From an uncultured Acidiphilium sp. (lineage in GTDB: Bacteria; Bacillota; Clostridia; Christensenellales; Borkfalkiaceae), in assembly GCA_902495325.1 (NCBI GenBank), contig CABUWK010000001.1, forward strand, positions 71,078 to 135,077: a stretch of DNA of 64,000 nt. The letters run 5' to 3'. This document shows, in pieces, positions 26,005 to 34,687 of this stretch. The translations under genes and the position numbers were made by a program. A model generated the notes under the pieces. That model was given only the letters and a program-made list of their open reading frames with translations. It had not been told where the DNA came from and did not search any database. Each line of letters starts with the position of its first letter. Within the stretch, counting starts at the first letter, position 1.

Positions 26005-27201
26005 TTATTTTGCAAGTCTTTCGGTATCGCGCGCGATCACGAGCTCTTCGTTGGTCGGAATCACGAGAACTTTCGCTTTTCCGCCCTTTCCCGTAATATC
26101 GCAGATGCCGTCTCCCACGTTCGCGTTTTTCTCTTCGTCGATCACGATTCCCATAAAGCCGAGGTCGCTCGCGATCGCCTTTCTGACCGCACCGTCATGT
26201 TCGCCGATACCGGCGGTAAATACCACGCAGTCCACCCCGCCGAGCGCGGCGGCATAAGCGCCGAGATACTTTTTGCAGGAATAGTTGAACACGTCAAGCG
26301 CAAGAGCCGCTCTGTGATTGCCTTCGTTCGCGGCTTTCGTGAGATCTCTGAAATCGGAAGAGACGCCGGAAAGCCCGCTTACACCCGATTTTTTATTGAG
26401 ATACGTGATCGTTTCGGCAAGCGTCATCTTGTACTTTTCCGCCAGAAATTCCACGATAGCGGGATCGAGATCGCCCGATCTCGTACCCATCGGAACACCG
26501 CCGAGCGGCGTAAAGCTCATGGACGTATCCATACTCTTCCCGCCTTTCACCGCGGAAATGGAAGAACCGTTGCCGAGATGAAGGGTGATCACCTTGAATT
26601 CGGGATCGTTTTCTCTGCCGAGATATTTCGCCGCTTCCGAAGAAACATAGCGATGGCTCGTTCCGTGAAACCCGTATCTTCTGATCTTGAAGTCTTTGTA
26701 AGCATCGTAAGGAATACCGTAGATATATGCCTTTTCGGGCATCGTGGAATGGAAAGCCGTATCGAAAACGCCCACCATGGGAACGCCCGGCATGATAGCC
26801 TTGCAGGCATTCACGCCGATGATGTTTGCCGGCTGATGAAGCGGTGCAAGTTCGGCAAGTTCTTCGATCGTCTTCATCGTTTCGTCCGTCAACAGCACGG
26901 AGTCGTTGAAAACTTCGCCGCTGTGAACGATCCTGTGCCCTACCGCATCGATCTCCTTCATCGAAGAGATCGCGCCGTATTCTTTGTCTACCAGGGCGTT
27001 CAGAACCACCTGAATGGCTTCTTTATGGGTCGGCATCGGCGCGGAGATCGTCGTTTCCTTGCCGTTTGCCTTATGTTTGCAGAAAGAACTGTCAAGCCCG
27101 ATCCTCTCGCAGCCGCCCTTGGCGATCGCCTTTTCGGTTGCCATATCGATCAGCTGATATTTCAGAGAAGAACTGCCTGCGTTGATAACGAGAATTTTCA
27201 T
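26005..27201 (-). CDS. ackA: Acetate kinase
   Basis: AckA makes ATP from acetyl phosphate and ADP, the main substrate-level phosphorylation of acetogenic fermentation. The N-terminal VINAGSSSLKYQLID, the HRIVHSGE segment, GFHGTSHRYVS and GNGSSISAV are all present. 398 residues is normal. It lies 30 bases after pta and is expressed with it. Confidence 0.97.
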   Translation of the reverse strand: MKILVINAGSSSLKYQLIDMATEKAIAKGGCERIGLDSSFCKHKANGKETTISAPMPTHKEAIQVVLNALVDKEYGAISSMKEIDAVGHRIVHSGEVFNDSVLLTDETMKTIEELAELAPLHQPANIIGVNACKAIMPGVPMVGVFDTAFHSTMPEKAYIYGIPYDAYKDFKIRRYGFHGTSHRYVSSEAAKYLGRENDPEFKVITLHLGNGSSISAVKGGKSMDTSMSFTPLGGVPMGTRSGDLDPAIVEFLAEKYKMTLAETITYLNKKSGVSGLSGVSSDFRDLTKAANEGNHRAALALDVFNYSCKKYLGAYAAALGGVDCVVFTAGIGEHDGAVRKAIASDLGFMGIVIDEEKNANVGDGICDITGKGGKAKVLVIPTNEELVIARDTERLAK

Positions 27202-27231
27202 GATAACGGATAAACCCCTTTTCTTATTTTT

Positions 27232-28233
27232 TTAGATCTGCGTCTGCAAAGCGGTGATCGCAACCGCCGCGACGATATCTTCCATATGGCAACCTCTCGA
27301 AAGGTCGTTGATGGGTTTCGCGAGCCCCTGGCAAAGAGGACCTACCGCCTGGAAGCCGCCGAGTCTCTCGGTGTTTTTATAGTTGGTATTTCCCGCATCG
27401 AGATCGGGGAAGATCAGCACGTTCGCATGCCCCGCAACGGGAGAACCGGGCGCCTTCGACGCGCCCACTTCGGGAACGATCGCGGCGTCGAACTGCAATT
27501 CGCCGTCGGCGAGAACGTCCGGGCAGATCTCGTGGAATTTCGCGACCGCCGCGGTAACTTTATCGACGTCCGGGTGACGTGCGGAACCTTTCGTGGAGTG
27601 AGAAAGGAAAGCCACTCTCGGCTCGATCCCCGCGATCGCCTTCGCGCTTGCCGCGGAAGACTGCGCGATATAAGCGAGCTCCTCGCTCGTCGGGTTCTGA
27701 TTCAACCCGGAATCGGCGTAAATATAGCAACCGTCCTCGCAATATTTGTTCCCGCCTTCGGGAGCGATCATCAGGAAATATGCGGATACGATAGGCGTTC
27801 CTTTCGCCGTTTTGATGATCTGAAGACCGGGACGAAGGGTGTTTGCCGTGGAATGGCACGCACCGGAAACCATGCCGTCCACGTCGCCCGATTTCAGCAT
27901 CAGCGCGCCGTACATGGTATAATCTTTTTTCAGCGTTTCATGCGCAAGTTCGGGCGTCATCCCCTTCACTTTGCGAAGTTCGTACAAAAGGTTCGCGTAT
28001 TCTTCCGTTTTTTCATAAGTAAGCGGATCGATGATCGTGACGCCGGTAAGATCGACGCCCGGATTGTCTTTCAGGATCTGTTCTTTGTTGCCGAGAAGAG
28101 TGATCTTTGCGATCCCCTCTTTCACGGACACGGAAGCAGCTTCCACCACTCTCTTGTCTTCCCCTTCGGGCAAAACGATATTTTTGCCGAGAACAGACGC
28201 TCTCTTTTTGATTTCTTCCAGAACTTTTGACAT
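27232..28233 (-). CDS. pta: Phosphate acetyltransferase
   Basis: Pta converts acetyl-CoA and phosphate to acetyl phosphate, the substrate of AckA. This is the short form (333 residues) with only the catalytic PTA_PTB domain. The sequences VSGACHSTANTLRPGLQIIK and GSPVAGHANVLIFPDLDAGN are family signatures. ATG 28233 with AAGGAG upstream is used; the frame extends upstream but without start signals. A promoter lies at 28368-28396, giving a leader of about 125 nt. Confidence 0.96.
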   Translation of the reverse strand: MSKVLEEIKKRASVLGKNIVLPEGEDKRVVEAASVSVKEGIAKITLLGNKEQILKDNPGVDLTGVTIIDPLTYEKTEEYANLLYELRKVKGMTPELAHETLKKDYTMYGALMLKSGDVDGMVSGACHSTANTLRPGLQIIKTAKGTPIVSAYFLMIAPEGGNKYCEDGCYIYADSGLNQNPTSEELAYIAQSSAASAKAIAGIEPRVAFLSHSTKGSARHPDVDKVTAAVAKFHEICPDVLADGELQFDAAIVPEVGASKAPGSPVAGHANVLIFPDLDAGNTNYKNTERLGGFQAVGPLCQGLAKPINDLSRGCHMEDIVAAVAITALQTQI

Positions 28234-28367
28234 GATTTTACTCCTTTTAAAAGAAAAGCCTTTCAAACGATTGAAATTTCTGATCCGATGGTATAAAATA
28301 GACCGGAAAAGAGAATACTCGGGCAGAAACGGCGCCTCCCGGCACACGAAACCGCCCAAACATATTC

Positions 28368-28396
28368 ATTATACACCTAAAAATTTAAAATATCAA
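28368..28396 (-). promoter_or_regulatory. SigA promoter of pta-ackA
   Basis: TTGATA (28391-28396) and TATAAT (28368-28373), spacer 17, minus strand. It abuts the start of the divergent tmcAL gene. Confidence 0.75.
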
Positions 28397-28414
28397 TTAA
28401 AAGGGGGTTAAGTT

Positions 28415-29590
28415 TTGAAAATTTGTTTCGCCGTTTGCGAATATAACCCGCTTCATAACGGACATTTAAAACATCTCGCCGCAATCCGGAGAGAAATTGC
28501 GCCGGACTGCATCGCCGTGATCCAGAGCGGAAACTTTACCCAGCGCGGAGAGATCGCCCTGCTCGACAAGCACACCCGCGCAAAACATGCGATCCTTGCG
28601 GGAGCAGACATTGTTTTCGAGCTGCCGGCGGTATTTGCGATCGCTCCGGCGGAAGTGTTCGCCACGGGAGCCGTAAAACTGCTCGCTTCGGTAAAGGGAG
28701 AAAAATTTCTCTGCTTCGGAACGGAAAGCGGAGATAAAACGAGCATTTTATCGACCGCGGGCGCGCTTTCGGAAGAGAGCAAGGAATTCCGCTCGATCAT
28801 GAAGGAAGAGCTGAAAAAAGGCATTTCGCAGATCCGCGCCAAAGTGAACGCATTGCAACGGTTAAACACGGAGAACGTCGACTTCGGGCTGCTGAAATCC
28901 CCGAATAACATTCTCGGCGTGGAATACGCGAAAGCCGTTTTAAAACTCTCCCCCGAAACGGAAATTTTCCCGATCCGCCGCGAGGGCGCGGGTTACCACG
29001 ATAAAACGATCGGCAACGGAGATTCTTCGGCAAGCGCGATCCGCGAAGCCGTCCGGCGGGGAGAAAAAGAAAGCGTCCGCACGAGCGTTCCGTCGTACGT
29101 TTTCGAAGATTTACCGGACAAACTGCCCGATATCGGCGGGTACGAGCTTTTTTCCGCCGTCGTGAAAGACAAAAAAGAGATCGCAAAAACACTCGACTGC
29201 ACGGAGGGACTCGAAAACAGGATCAAAGCATTCGCCCTGCATTCTCATTCCTATAACGAACTCACGGAGAAACTGCAAACAAAACGGTACACTTGTACCA
29301 GGCTGAACCGGATTCTGCTTTCCTCCGCCCTCGGAATCGAGAAAACGCTTGTAAGAAAGTGTCTGAAAAACCCGTCTTACCTGAAAGTTCTCGCTGTAAA
29401 AAAGGAGAGAAAAGACCTACTGCCCTATTTTGCGCAGAACTCCTCTTACCCTCTCGTTTTAAGACGAACGGACATTTCGAAACTGGAAGGCGCAGCCGAA
29501 AAATCTTTTGAGAAAGATCTTCTTCTTAACTCCGTTTATAATTTTATTGCCGGAACCTCGATCGCCCCGACAGACATGATAAAGGTATAA
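28415..29590 (+). CDS. tmcAL: tRNA(Met) cytidine acetate ligase (YlbM family)
   Basis: TmcAL uses acetate and ATP to form N4-acetylcytidine at the wobble position of elongator tRNA-Met. The nucleotidyltransferase motif CEYNPLHNGHLKHL (about residues 8-21) and the segment SGNFTQRGEIAL are characteristic. 391 residues is normal. The start is TTG 28415 with AAGGGGG upstream. Its use of acetate makes the position opposite pta-ackA noteworthy. A terminator candidate is at 29967-29998. Confidence 0.92.
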   Translation: MKICFAVCEYNPLHNGHLKHLAAIRREIAPDCIAVIQSGNFTQRGEIALLDKHTRAKHAILAGADIVFELPAVFAIAPAEVFATGAVKLLASVKGEKFLCFGTESGDKTSILSTAGALSEESKEFRSIMKEELKKGISQIRAKVNALQRLNTENVDFGLLKSPNNILGVEYAKAVLKLSPETEIFPIRREGAGYHDKTIGNGDSSASAIREAVRRGEKESVRTSVPSYVFEDLPDKLPDIGGYELFSAVVKDKKEIAKTLDCTEGLENRIKAFALHSHSYNELTEKLQTKRYTCTRLNRILLSSALGIEKTLVRKCLKNPSYLKVLAVKKERKDLLPYFAQNSSYPLVLRRTDISKLEGAAEKSFEKDLLLNSVYNFIAGTSIAPTDMIKV

Positions 29591-29966
29591 CCGATCCGCA
29601 AACGGAAGCGAAACAGCTTATATCCGACACGAAACAACTTGTATCTAACAGATTATATGTATATGTGATATATGGGCGTTATAATCGACATGGAATTTCA
29701 TCTATAACGAACGCCTTACCAATAAGGGAATCGTTCTGCAACATAGCGAATCGTTCTACGCCGCTTACCTGCCCTAAGTATCACGTCTGCATCCTAAAGA
29801 CCTTCGCGCGCTTATATACTTATATAATTTAAATAGTTTAAGTTATATAGTTTAAGGACCTTTTCGGATCATTTCCCCCGCGGCGGGCAGCGCGTTATCT
29901 TGTAAATGCTCTTTTCCCGATTTATTTCATAATTCTTTTATCCCGATTTATCTCATAACTCTTTAT

Positions 29967-29998
29967 CCCGTAATCCTTTCCGCGATTACGGGATTTAT
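29967..29998 (+). terminator. Intrinsic terminator candidate
   Basis: CCCGTAATC and GATTACGGG pair across CTTTCCGC and are followed by ATTTATTTT. It lies 380 bases past tmcAL. Confidence 0.6.
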
Positions 29999-30694
29999 TT
30001 TACCTTTACCTCTCACCCGCAATGAAGAAATTTCATTTTTCCGATCCACTTGCATGACCGTTTTCTTTTCGTTTTATCCGACATGACCGATTTTATTCTC
30101 TCTTATCCCCCTATACTCCCACCCTGTTTTTTCAGTTCGCCGGATTTCTTTTTCCTGATCTGAATTTCACTTCTTTTTTGCTTTTTCTCTCGCTATTTTA
30201 TTTTTACCAACAAAACTATCTTTTTATTTCATTTATGGTTTATTCTTTCATAATTAATAAATTGCATTATTTTTGCTTTATAGAAGCATTAATGTTTTAT
30301 TATATATTCTACATATTATTGTAAATATTAATGGTTACTCAGCATGGATCTTCCCGACTTGTAAGAAATTTATCTGACGTTACAGAAACAATAACTCGCT
30401 TGCACACAACAGCGCATAAGCTTGTCCCCACCCAATGAAAATCTTTTCCTTCAGCCATCCATATCGCTCCTTTACAAAATCACCCTACCCATCGGGAAAA
30501 CAACATCATTTTACCGGTAAAATCCACCTTTCCCGATAAAGCAACCAAACACACCCGACGCAGTACAAATTATACTTAAGATACTCGTGTTCCATCGGAA
30601 ACATTTACAGATTCGGATAACGAAAAATTCCCCTATCACCGCTACCTTCTTTGATAAAGAGCCCAATAAAGCAAGAGCCGGAAAAAAGATAGAA

Positions 30695-30724
30695 AAAGCC
30701 GTAATCCGAAGATTGCGGCTTTTA
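30695..30724 (-). terminator. Terminator downstream of rhaB
   Basis: AAAAGCCGTAATC pairs with GATTGCGGCTTTT; it is usable on both strands and lies about 125 bases past the rhaB stop. Confidence 0.65.
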
Positions 30725-30847
30725 ACTGTTAATTTGTTTTTTCGATAAATCCGAAATCGACTTCAGCCGGGAAACACCGAACTTAATAAGGTTAATACTC
30801 CCGAATTAATCGGATTAGCCCCTCAGAAGGGGAGATTGAATTTACTG

Positions 30848-32242
30848 TTACGCTGTGATCTCCTCAACGTCGAACGAAACTTTTACAAGATCCTTCGCCG
30901 CCGCGATATCGCTTACCGCACCGTCATACAAAAGCTGAGAAAGAATATTTCCGATCGCGGTTGCTTCCACGGGACCTGCTTCCACTTTTCTGCCCGTTCT
31001 TCTCGCCGTAAGAAGGTTCAGATAACCGTTCTGGCAACCGCCACCGACGATATGAATGGTATCGAAATGTTTTCCCGTAACCTTTTCCACCGTTTCCACT
31101 GCCTTTTTATAGCAAACGGCAAGGCTGTCGTATACGCAAAGCGCGATCTCACCCGGCGTTTCGGGAACTTTCTGCCCCGTTTTACGGCAGTAATCGCGGA
31201 TGGCTTCGATCATGCTTGCGGGAGCAAGGAAACTGCGGTCGTTCACGTCTACGATCGAATCGAAGTCTTTCACTTCTTCGGAAAGCTTCACGAAATCCGC
31301 CCAGCTGTATTTTTTATCATATTCTCTTCTGACGCACTGAATCATCCAGAGCCCCATAATGTTTTTCAGAAATCTCGTGGATCTGCGATAACCGCCTTCG
31401 TTCGTGAAGTTCTGGTCCAAAGCTTCCTTCGTGGAAATGGCAACGGGGCTTTCGATCCCGAGCAAAGACCACGTTCCGCTCGAAATATAAAGAGGGCAAC
31501 CGTTTTCGGGAACCGCCATCACCGCGCTTGCCGTGTCATGTGTGGCAGGCAATACGACGTTAAGGTTATATCCGACTTCGGCTTCAAGTTCGGGCTTCAG
31601 CCTTCCGACGAGCGTTGCAGGATCGGAAAGTTCCCCGAACAGTTTTTCGGGAAGACCGAGTTCTTTCACCGTCTGCATATCCCATTCTCTTGTTTTTGCA
31701 CTCATCAGCCCGGTCGTGGAAGCGTTCGTAAATTCGTTTTTCATCACGCCGGTAAGGAGATAATTGAAGAAATCGGGCATCATCAAGAAGCGTTCCGCCT
31801 TGTCGAGCTTACCGCTCAGTTTATCGGTATAAAGCTGATAAATCGTGTTGTAGATCTGGAACTGAGACCCCGTTCTTTCGTAAAGCGTTTCAAAAGGAAC
31901 GATCGAATGAACTTCTTCGATCGGTTTTTCCGTTCTCGAATCTCTGTAAGCGTAAACGTCGCCGATCACGTTGCCGTTTCCGTCGATCAACGCATAATCA
32001 ACCCCCCAGGTATCGATTCCCATGCTTACGGGAACTTTACCGAGTTTTTTACACTCTTTCATTCCGGCAACGATATTCGCGAAAAGTTTCTTATAGTCCC
32101 AGACGAGATGTCCGTCTTTTTCGTCCATTCCGTTTTCGAAACGATAAACTTCTTCCAGAACCATTTTCCCGTTTTCGATATGGGAAAGAATGTGTCTGCC
32201 GCTCGAGGCGCCGATGTCGATCGCAAGATAATATTTCGTCAT
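30848..32242 (-). CDS. rhaB: Rhamnulokinase
   Basis: RhaB phosphorylates L-rhamnulose to rhamnulose 1-phosphate in L-rhamnose catabolism. The FGGY-kinase fold is complete: ATPase motif AIDIGASSGRHIL at the N-terminus, GIDTWGVDYALID, the segment YISSGTWSLLGIE, and the phosphate-2 motif IVGGGCQNGYLN. 464 residues is close to the usual length. ATG 32242 with AAGGA is used. The isomerase and aldolase of the pathway (rhaA, rhaD) are not nearby, but an alpha-L-rhamnosidase is 4 kb away. Confidence 0.92.
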   Translation of the reverse strand: MTKYYLAIDIGASSGRHILSHIENGKMVLEEVYRFENGMDEKDGHLVWDYKKLFANIVAGMKECKKLGKVPVSMGIDTWGVDYALIDGNGNVIGDVYAYRDSRTEKPIEEVHSIVPFETLYERTGSQFQIYNTIYQLYTDKLSGKLDKAERFLMMPDFFNYLLTGVMKNEFTNASTTGLMSAKTREWDMQTVKELGLPEKLFGELSDPATLVGRLKPELEAEVGYNLNVVLPATHDTASAVMAVPENGCPLYISSGTWSLLGIESPVAISTKEALDQNFTNEGGYRRSTRFLKNIMGLWMIQCVRREYDKKYSWADFVKLSEEVKDFDSIVDVNDRSFLAPASMIEAIRDYCRKTGQKVPETPGEIALCVYDSLAVCYKKAVETVEKVTGKHFDTIHIVGGGCQNGYLNLLTARRTGRKVEAGPVEATAIGNILSQLLYDGAVSDIAAAKDLVKVSFDVEEITA

Positions 32243-32329
32243 GATTTTCCTTGCGGCTGAGCCCGCATTAAAATAAGCGGGTTTCACCGTGTTTCCTCCG
32301 ATTTTATTATGCCTTGCAGGCTTTCTTCT

Positions 32330-32358
32330 ATGATATAATAAAATGTGGAATTTTGCAA
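32330..32358 (-). promoter_or_regulatory. Candidate promoter of rhaB
   Basis: TTGCAA (32353-32358) and TATCAT (32330-32335) with a 17-base spacer on the minus strand. Confidence 0.5.
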
Positions 32359-32560
32359 GGAATTAAGCCGTTAATTTCGAAATTTCTTCCGAAAAATCAC
32401 AATATCGGTCATAAACGGAAGAAAAACGATCATTCAAATCATCCGCCGTCGCGATCTTCTTTAGCTGCGGGAGATCATGATTTCTCCGGGCAGACACCGT
32501 CATAAATGTCATAAACCGATTTTTAGCCGTTAAAACAGCCCGTAGCGGCGAACGCTGAGC

Positions 32561-33265
32561 CTAATCGCCGAAAAAATCGTTATTGCCGATCGCGTCGCGG
32601 ATCTTCTCCACCGCCTTTTTTTCGATCCTTGAGACATACGATCTCGAGATCTTAAGGTGTTTCGCCACCTCTCGCTGAGCGAGCGGTCTTACGCCCGTCA
32701 GACCGTACCGCAGGCAAACAACGGTATACTCCCGTTCCGTCAGGCACGCTTTCATGATTTCGAGAAATTTCTCCTTTAAAATGGAATTTTCCACACGGCT
32801 GAAAACCCCTTCTTCCTTTTCGGCGAGAAGATCGATGATCGTAAGTTCGTTTCCGTCCTTATCGAGCCCGACGCAATCGGAAAGGGAGAGATTGCCTCTG
32901 TGTTTTTTGTTTGCCCTGAGCAGCATCAGAATTTCGTTTTCGATGCACCTTGCCGTATAGGTGGCAAGCTGCGTTCCTTTGTCAGGCTCGTAGGTATTGA
33001 TCGCTTTGATCAGCCCGACCGATCCTACCGAGATCAGATCGTCGACGTCTTCCGATCCCTGATATTTTTTCGCAATATGCGCCACAAGCCTGAGATTATG
33101 GCGGATCAGCTTATCTTTTGCGCTCTTATCTCCGTTTTCGCGGAACCTTTTCAGACATTCCGCTTCCTCTGCGGGAGAAAGAGGTTGCGGAAACGAATCG
33201 TTCCCGATACTTGAAGTAAAAAACAATATTTTGTCGATCAGACAACGCAATACATCCCAAAACAT
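32561..33265 (-). CDS. sigK: Sporulation sigma factor SigK (pro-form)
   Basis: SigK directs late mother-cell transcription. The first about 20 residues (MFWDVLRCLIDKILFF) are the hydrophobic pro-sequence normally removed by SpoIVFB. The core then starts with FPQPLSPAEEAECL. Region 2 (DDLISVGSVGLIKAINTYEPDKGTQLATY) and region 4 (QREVAKHLKISRSYVSRIE) follow. The GLDKDGNELTIIDLL segment separates it from SigE. The gene is continuous, with no skin-type element. GGAGG precedes ATG 33265. It is a single gene. Confidence 0.93.
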   Translation of the reverse strand: MFWDVLRCLIDKILFFTSSIGNDSFPQPLSPAEEAECLKRFRENGDKSAKDKLIRHNLRLVAHIAKKYQGSEDVDDLISVGSVGLIKAINTYEPDKGTQLATYTARCIENEILMLLRANKKHRGNLSLSDCVGLDKDGNELTIIDLLAEKEEGVFSRVENSILKEKFLEIMKACLTEREYTVVCLRYGLTGVRPLAQREVAKHLKISRSYVSRIEKKAVEKIRDAIGNNDFFGD

Positions 33266-33392
33266 ATTGAATCCTCCTGTTTTGCCGTCCGACGGATCGG
33301 AACGGCAATCGCGATCCCCGATTTTCCGTCCCGAAGACCGACAGCCTACCCGGTTTGATTTACAATTTTTTCGCTTTGTTCCGGCGCTTCTT

Positions 33393-34052
33393 CTACCGCC
33401 CCGATACGGAAAAAACGTTTTCCCTTCTGCTGGAATTGCTTTTTAAAAAGGCGGAAATCTCCTCAAAAGTTCTGTCTGCACCGTCTACGATCTCCGCCGT
33501 CGGGAATATTTTCTTCAACCTTCCGATCGCCGCACGGTAATGGGTGCAACCGAGCGAAACACACTCGTAACCGCCCGCTCTTTCCCCTTCGATCGTCTCC
33601 CAATCCCGGCTGAGATCCGTCTTCCCCCTTTCGATATCTTCCGCCAGAAAAGCGAGAGGGCAAAGGGTAACGTCATTTCTCTGCCTGATAAGTCGTTTCA
33701 CGTAAAACGTGCCGGCAGTCGCATTGGTCGAAAGAAGAAGGGTCTTTTTCCCTTCCGGGATCTCGGGAAATACCCGGAAAATCCTCACGCCGCCTTCCGC
33801 ACGATAATCGGGAAAACCGGACGACATCGTATTGCATGCGATCACAACGGCTTTCGGCGAGTAGGAAAGAAACTTGCGCATATTTCGTTCCAGTATCCCC
33901 TTTAATTCCGTTTTTGTTTTATTCCCGTAAGGCATATTCCTATCATCGGAAAAATATAACGTCGTTTCCGAAGGGAAAGCACTTTTTATTTTCTCGTAAA
34001 GATACCGACCGCCCACCCCGCTGTCGTAACAGATCACGCATCTGTCGTCCAT
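33393..34052 (-). CDS. Divergent glutamate racemase-like protein
   Basis: An Asp/Glu racemase-fold protein. The two catalytic cysteine motifs are present: IACNTMSS with Cys73 and LGCTHY with Cys169, and the N-terminal YDSGVGG carries Asp10/Ser11. At 219 residues it is about 45 shorter than typical MurI, and both the first motif (YDSG for FDSG) and ACNTM (usually ACNTA) deviate. It may be the D-glutamate supplier for peptidoglycan or a specialised paralogue. AGAGAGG precedes ATG 34052. Confidence 0.75.
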   Translation of the reverse strand: MDDRCVICYDSGVGGRYLYEKIKSAFPSETTLYFSDDRNMPYGNKTKTELKGILERNMRKFLSYSPKAVVIACNTMSSGFPDYRAEGGVRIFRVFPEIPEGKKTLLLSTNATAGTFYVKRLIRQRNDVTLCPLAFLAEDIERGKTDLSRDWETIEGERAGGYECVSLGCTHYRAAIGRLKKIFPTAEIVDGADRTFEEISAFLKSNSSRRENVFSVSGR

Positions 34053-34205
34053 AAAATAACCTCTCTTTTTCTCATTTTATGAAAACAGAAGGCGAATTAT
34101 GAGGAAAAACCGAAGGCGATATCCGTTCTTTTCCGTGCAGGCAGGAAAAAAATAAGAATATTTGCGAATTTATCCGTTAAATTTAGAAAACATGGCAAAA
34201 TTTTG

Positions 34206-34234
34206 TTGCCATTCGCCGAAATTTATGATAGAAT
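34206..34234 (+). promoter_or_regulatory. rpsT promoter
   Basis: TTGCCA (34206-34211) and TAGAAT (34229-34234), spacer 17. Between it and rpsT a hairpin AAGGCAT/ATGCCTT (about 34256-34286) could be a leader control element. Confidence 0.65.
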
Positions 34235-34301
34235 AGATATATAATTTTAAGGATAAAGGCATACGGCTTTTTTCGCATGCCTTATAAAAGGAGAACATAC
34301 A

Positions 34302-34571
34302 GTGCCTAACATTAAATCCGCTAAAAAACGTGTTATCGTAAACGCAAAGAAAACCGGTTTTAACAAAGACAATAAGTCCGAAGTGAAATCCGCAATCAGA
34401 AAGCTTAATGCCGTAATCGAAAGCGGCAACTATGAAGAAGCCGTTAAGCTTTTCCCCGAAACGGCATCCGTGATCGATTCTTCCGTCGCGAAGGGTGTTT
34501 ATCACAAGAATACCGCCGCAAACAAGAAATCCGGTCTTCAGCTTAAGATCAACGCAATGAAGAAAGACTGA
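34302..34571 (+). CDS. rpsT: Ribosomal protein S20
   Basis: An 89-residue small-subunit protein with the typical start MPNIKSAKKRV and a helical basic body ending in GLQLKINAMKKD. It starts at GTG 34302 with AAAAGGAG upstream, as the rare start codon is common for rpsT. It is a single gene with its own promoter and terminator. Confidence 0.95.
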   Translation: MPNIKSAKKRVIVNAKKTGFNKDNKSEVKSAIRKLNAVIESGNYEEAVKLFPETASVIDSSVAKGVYHKNTAANKKSGLQLKINAMKKD

Positions 34572-34588
34572 TTTTAAACACGTAAAAT

Positions 34589-34625
34589 AAAAAGCGTGCC
34601 GTTCTTTTGCGGTACGCTTTTTTGC
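34589..34625 (+). terminator. rpsT terminator
   Basis: AAAAGCGTGCCG pairs with CGGTACGCTTTT around TTCTTTTG and is followed by TTTTT. Confidence 0.8.
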
Positions 34626-34648
34626 GTTATTTCATTCTGTTTCGTAAA

Positions 34649-34684
34649 AAACGGATCGTCGCATTTCTATCGACGATCCGTTTT
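34649..34684 (-). terminator. pyk terminator
   Basis: ACGGATCGTCG and CGACGATCCGT pair across CATTTCTAT. On the minus strand the stem is followed by a T-run; it lies just after the pyk stop. Confidence 0.8.
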
Positions 34685-34687
34685 GTT

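Larger units (their letters stand above)
29591..30847. other. Gene desert of about 1.25 kb, AT-rich and pyrimidine-biased
   Basis: No coding frame of 60 codons on either strand. The first 250 bases hold short repeats (GAATCGTTCT twice near 29730-29757) and AT-rich runs. Near 29916-29966 there are two tandem copies of a 25-base unit starting TCCCGATTTAT. From 29900 to 30250 the plus strand is strongly C/T-rich. I recognised no known RNA family. Terminators sit at 29967-29998 and 30695-30724. Confidence 0.6.

Noticed and set aside
30836..32260. Roughly 474-codon plus-strand frame opposite rhaB
   Set aside because: Shadow of the rhaB coding strand; Arg/Phe/His-rich with no domain.
32561..33265. 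Skin-type interruption of sigK
   Set aside because: The sigK frame is continuous through all sigma regions, so no excision element is present.
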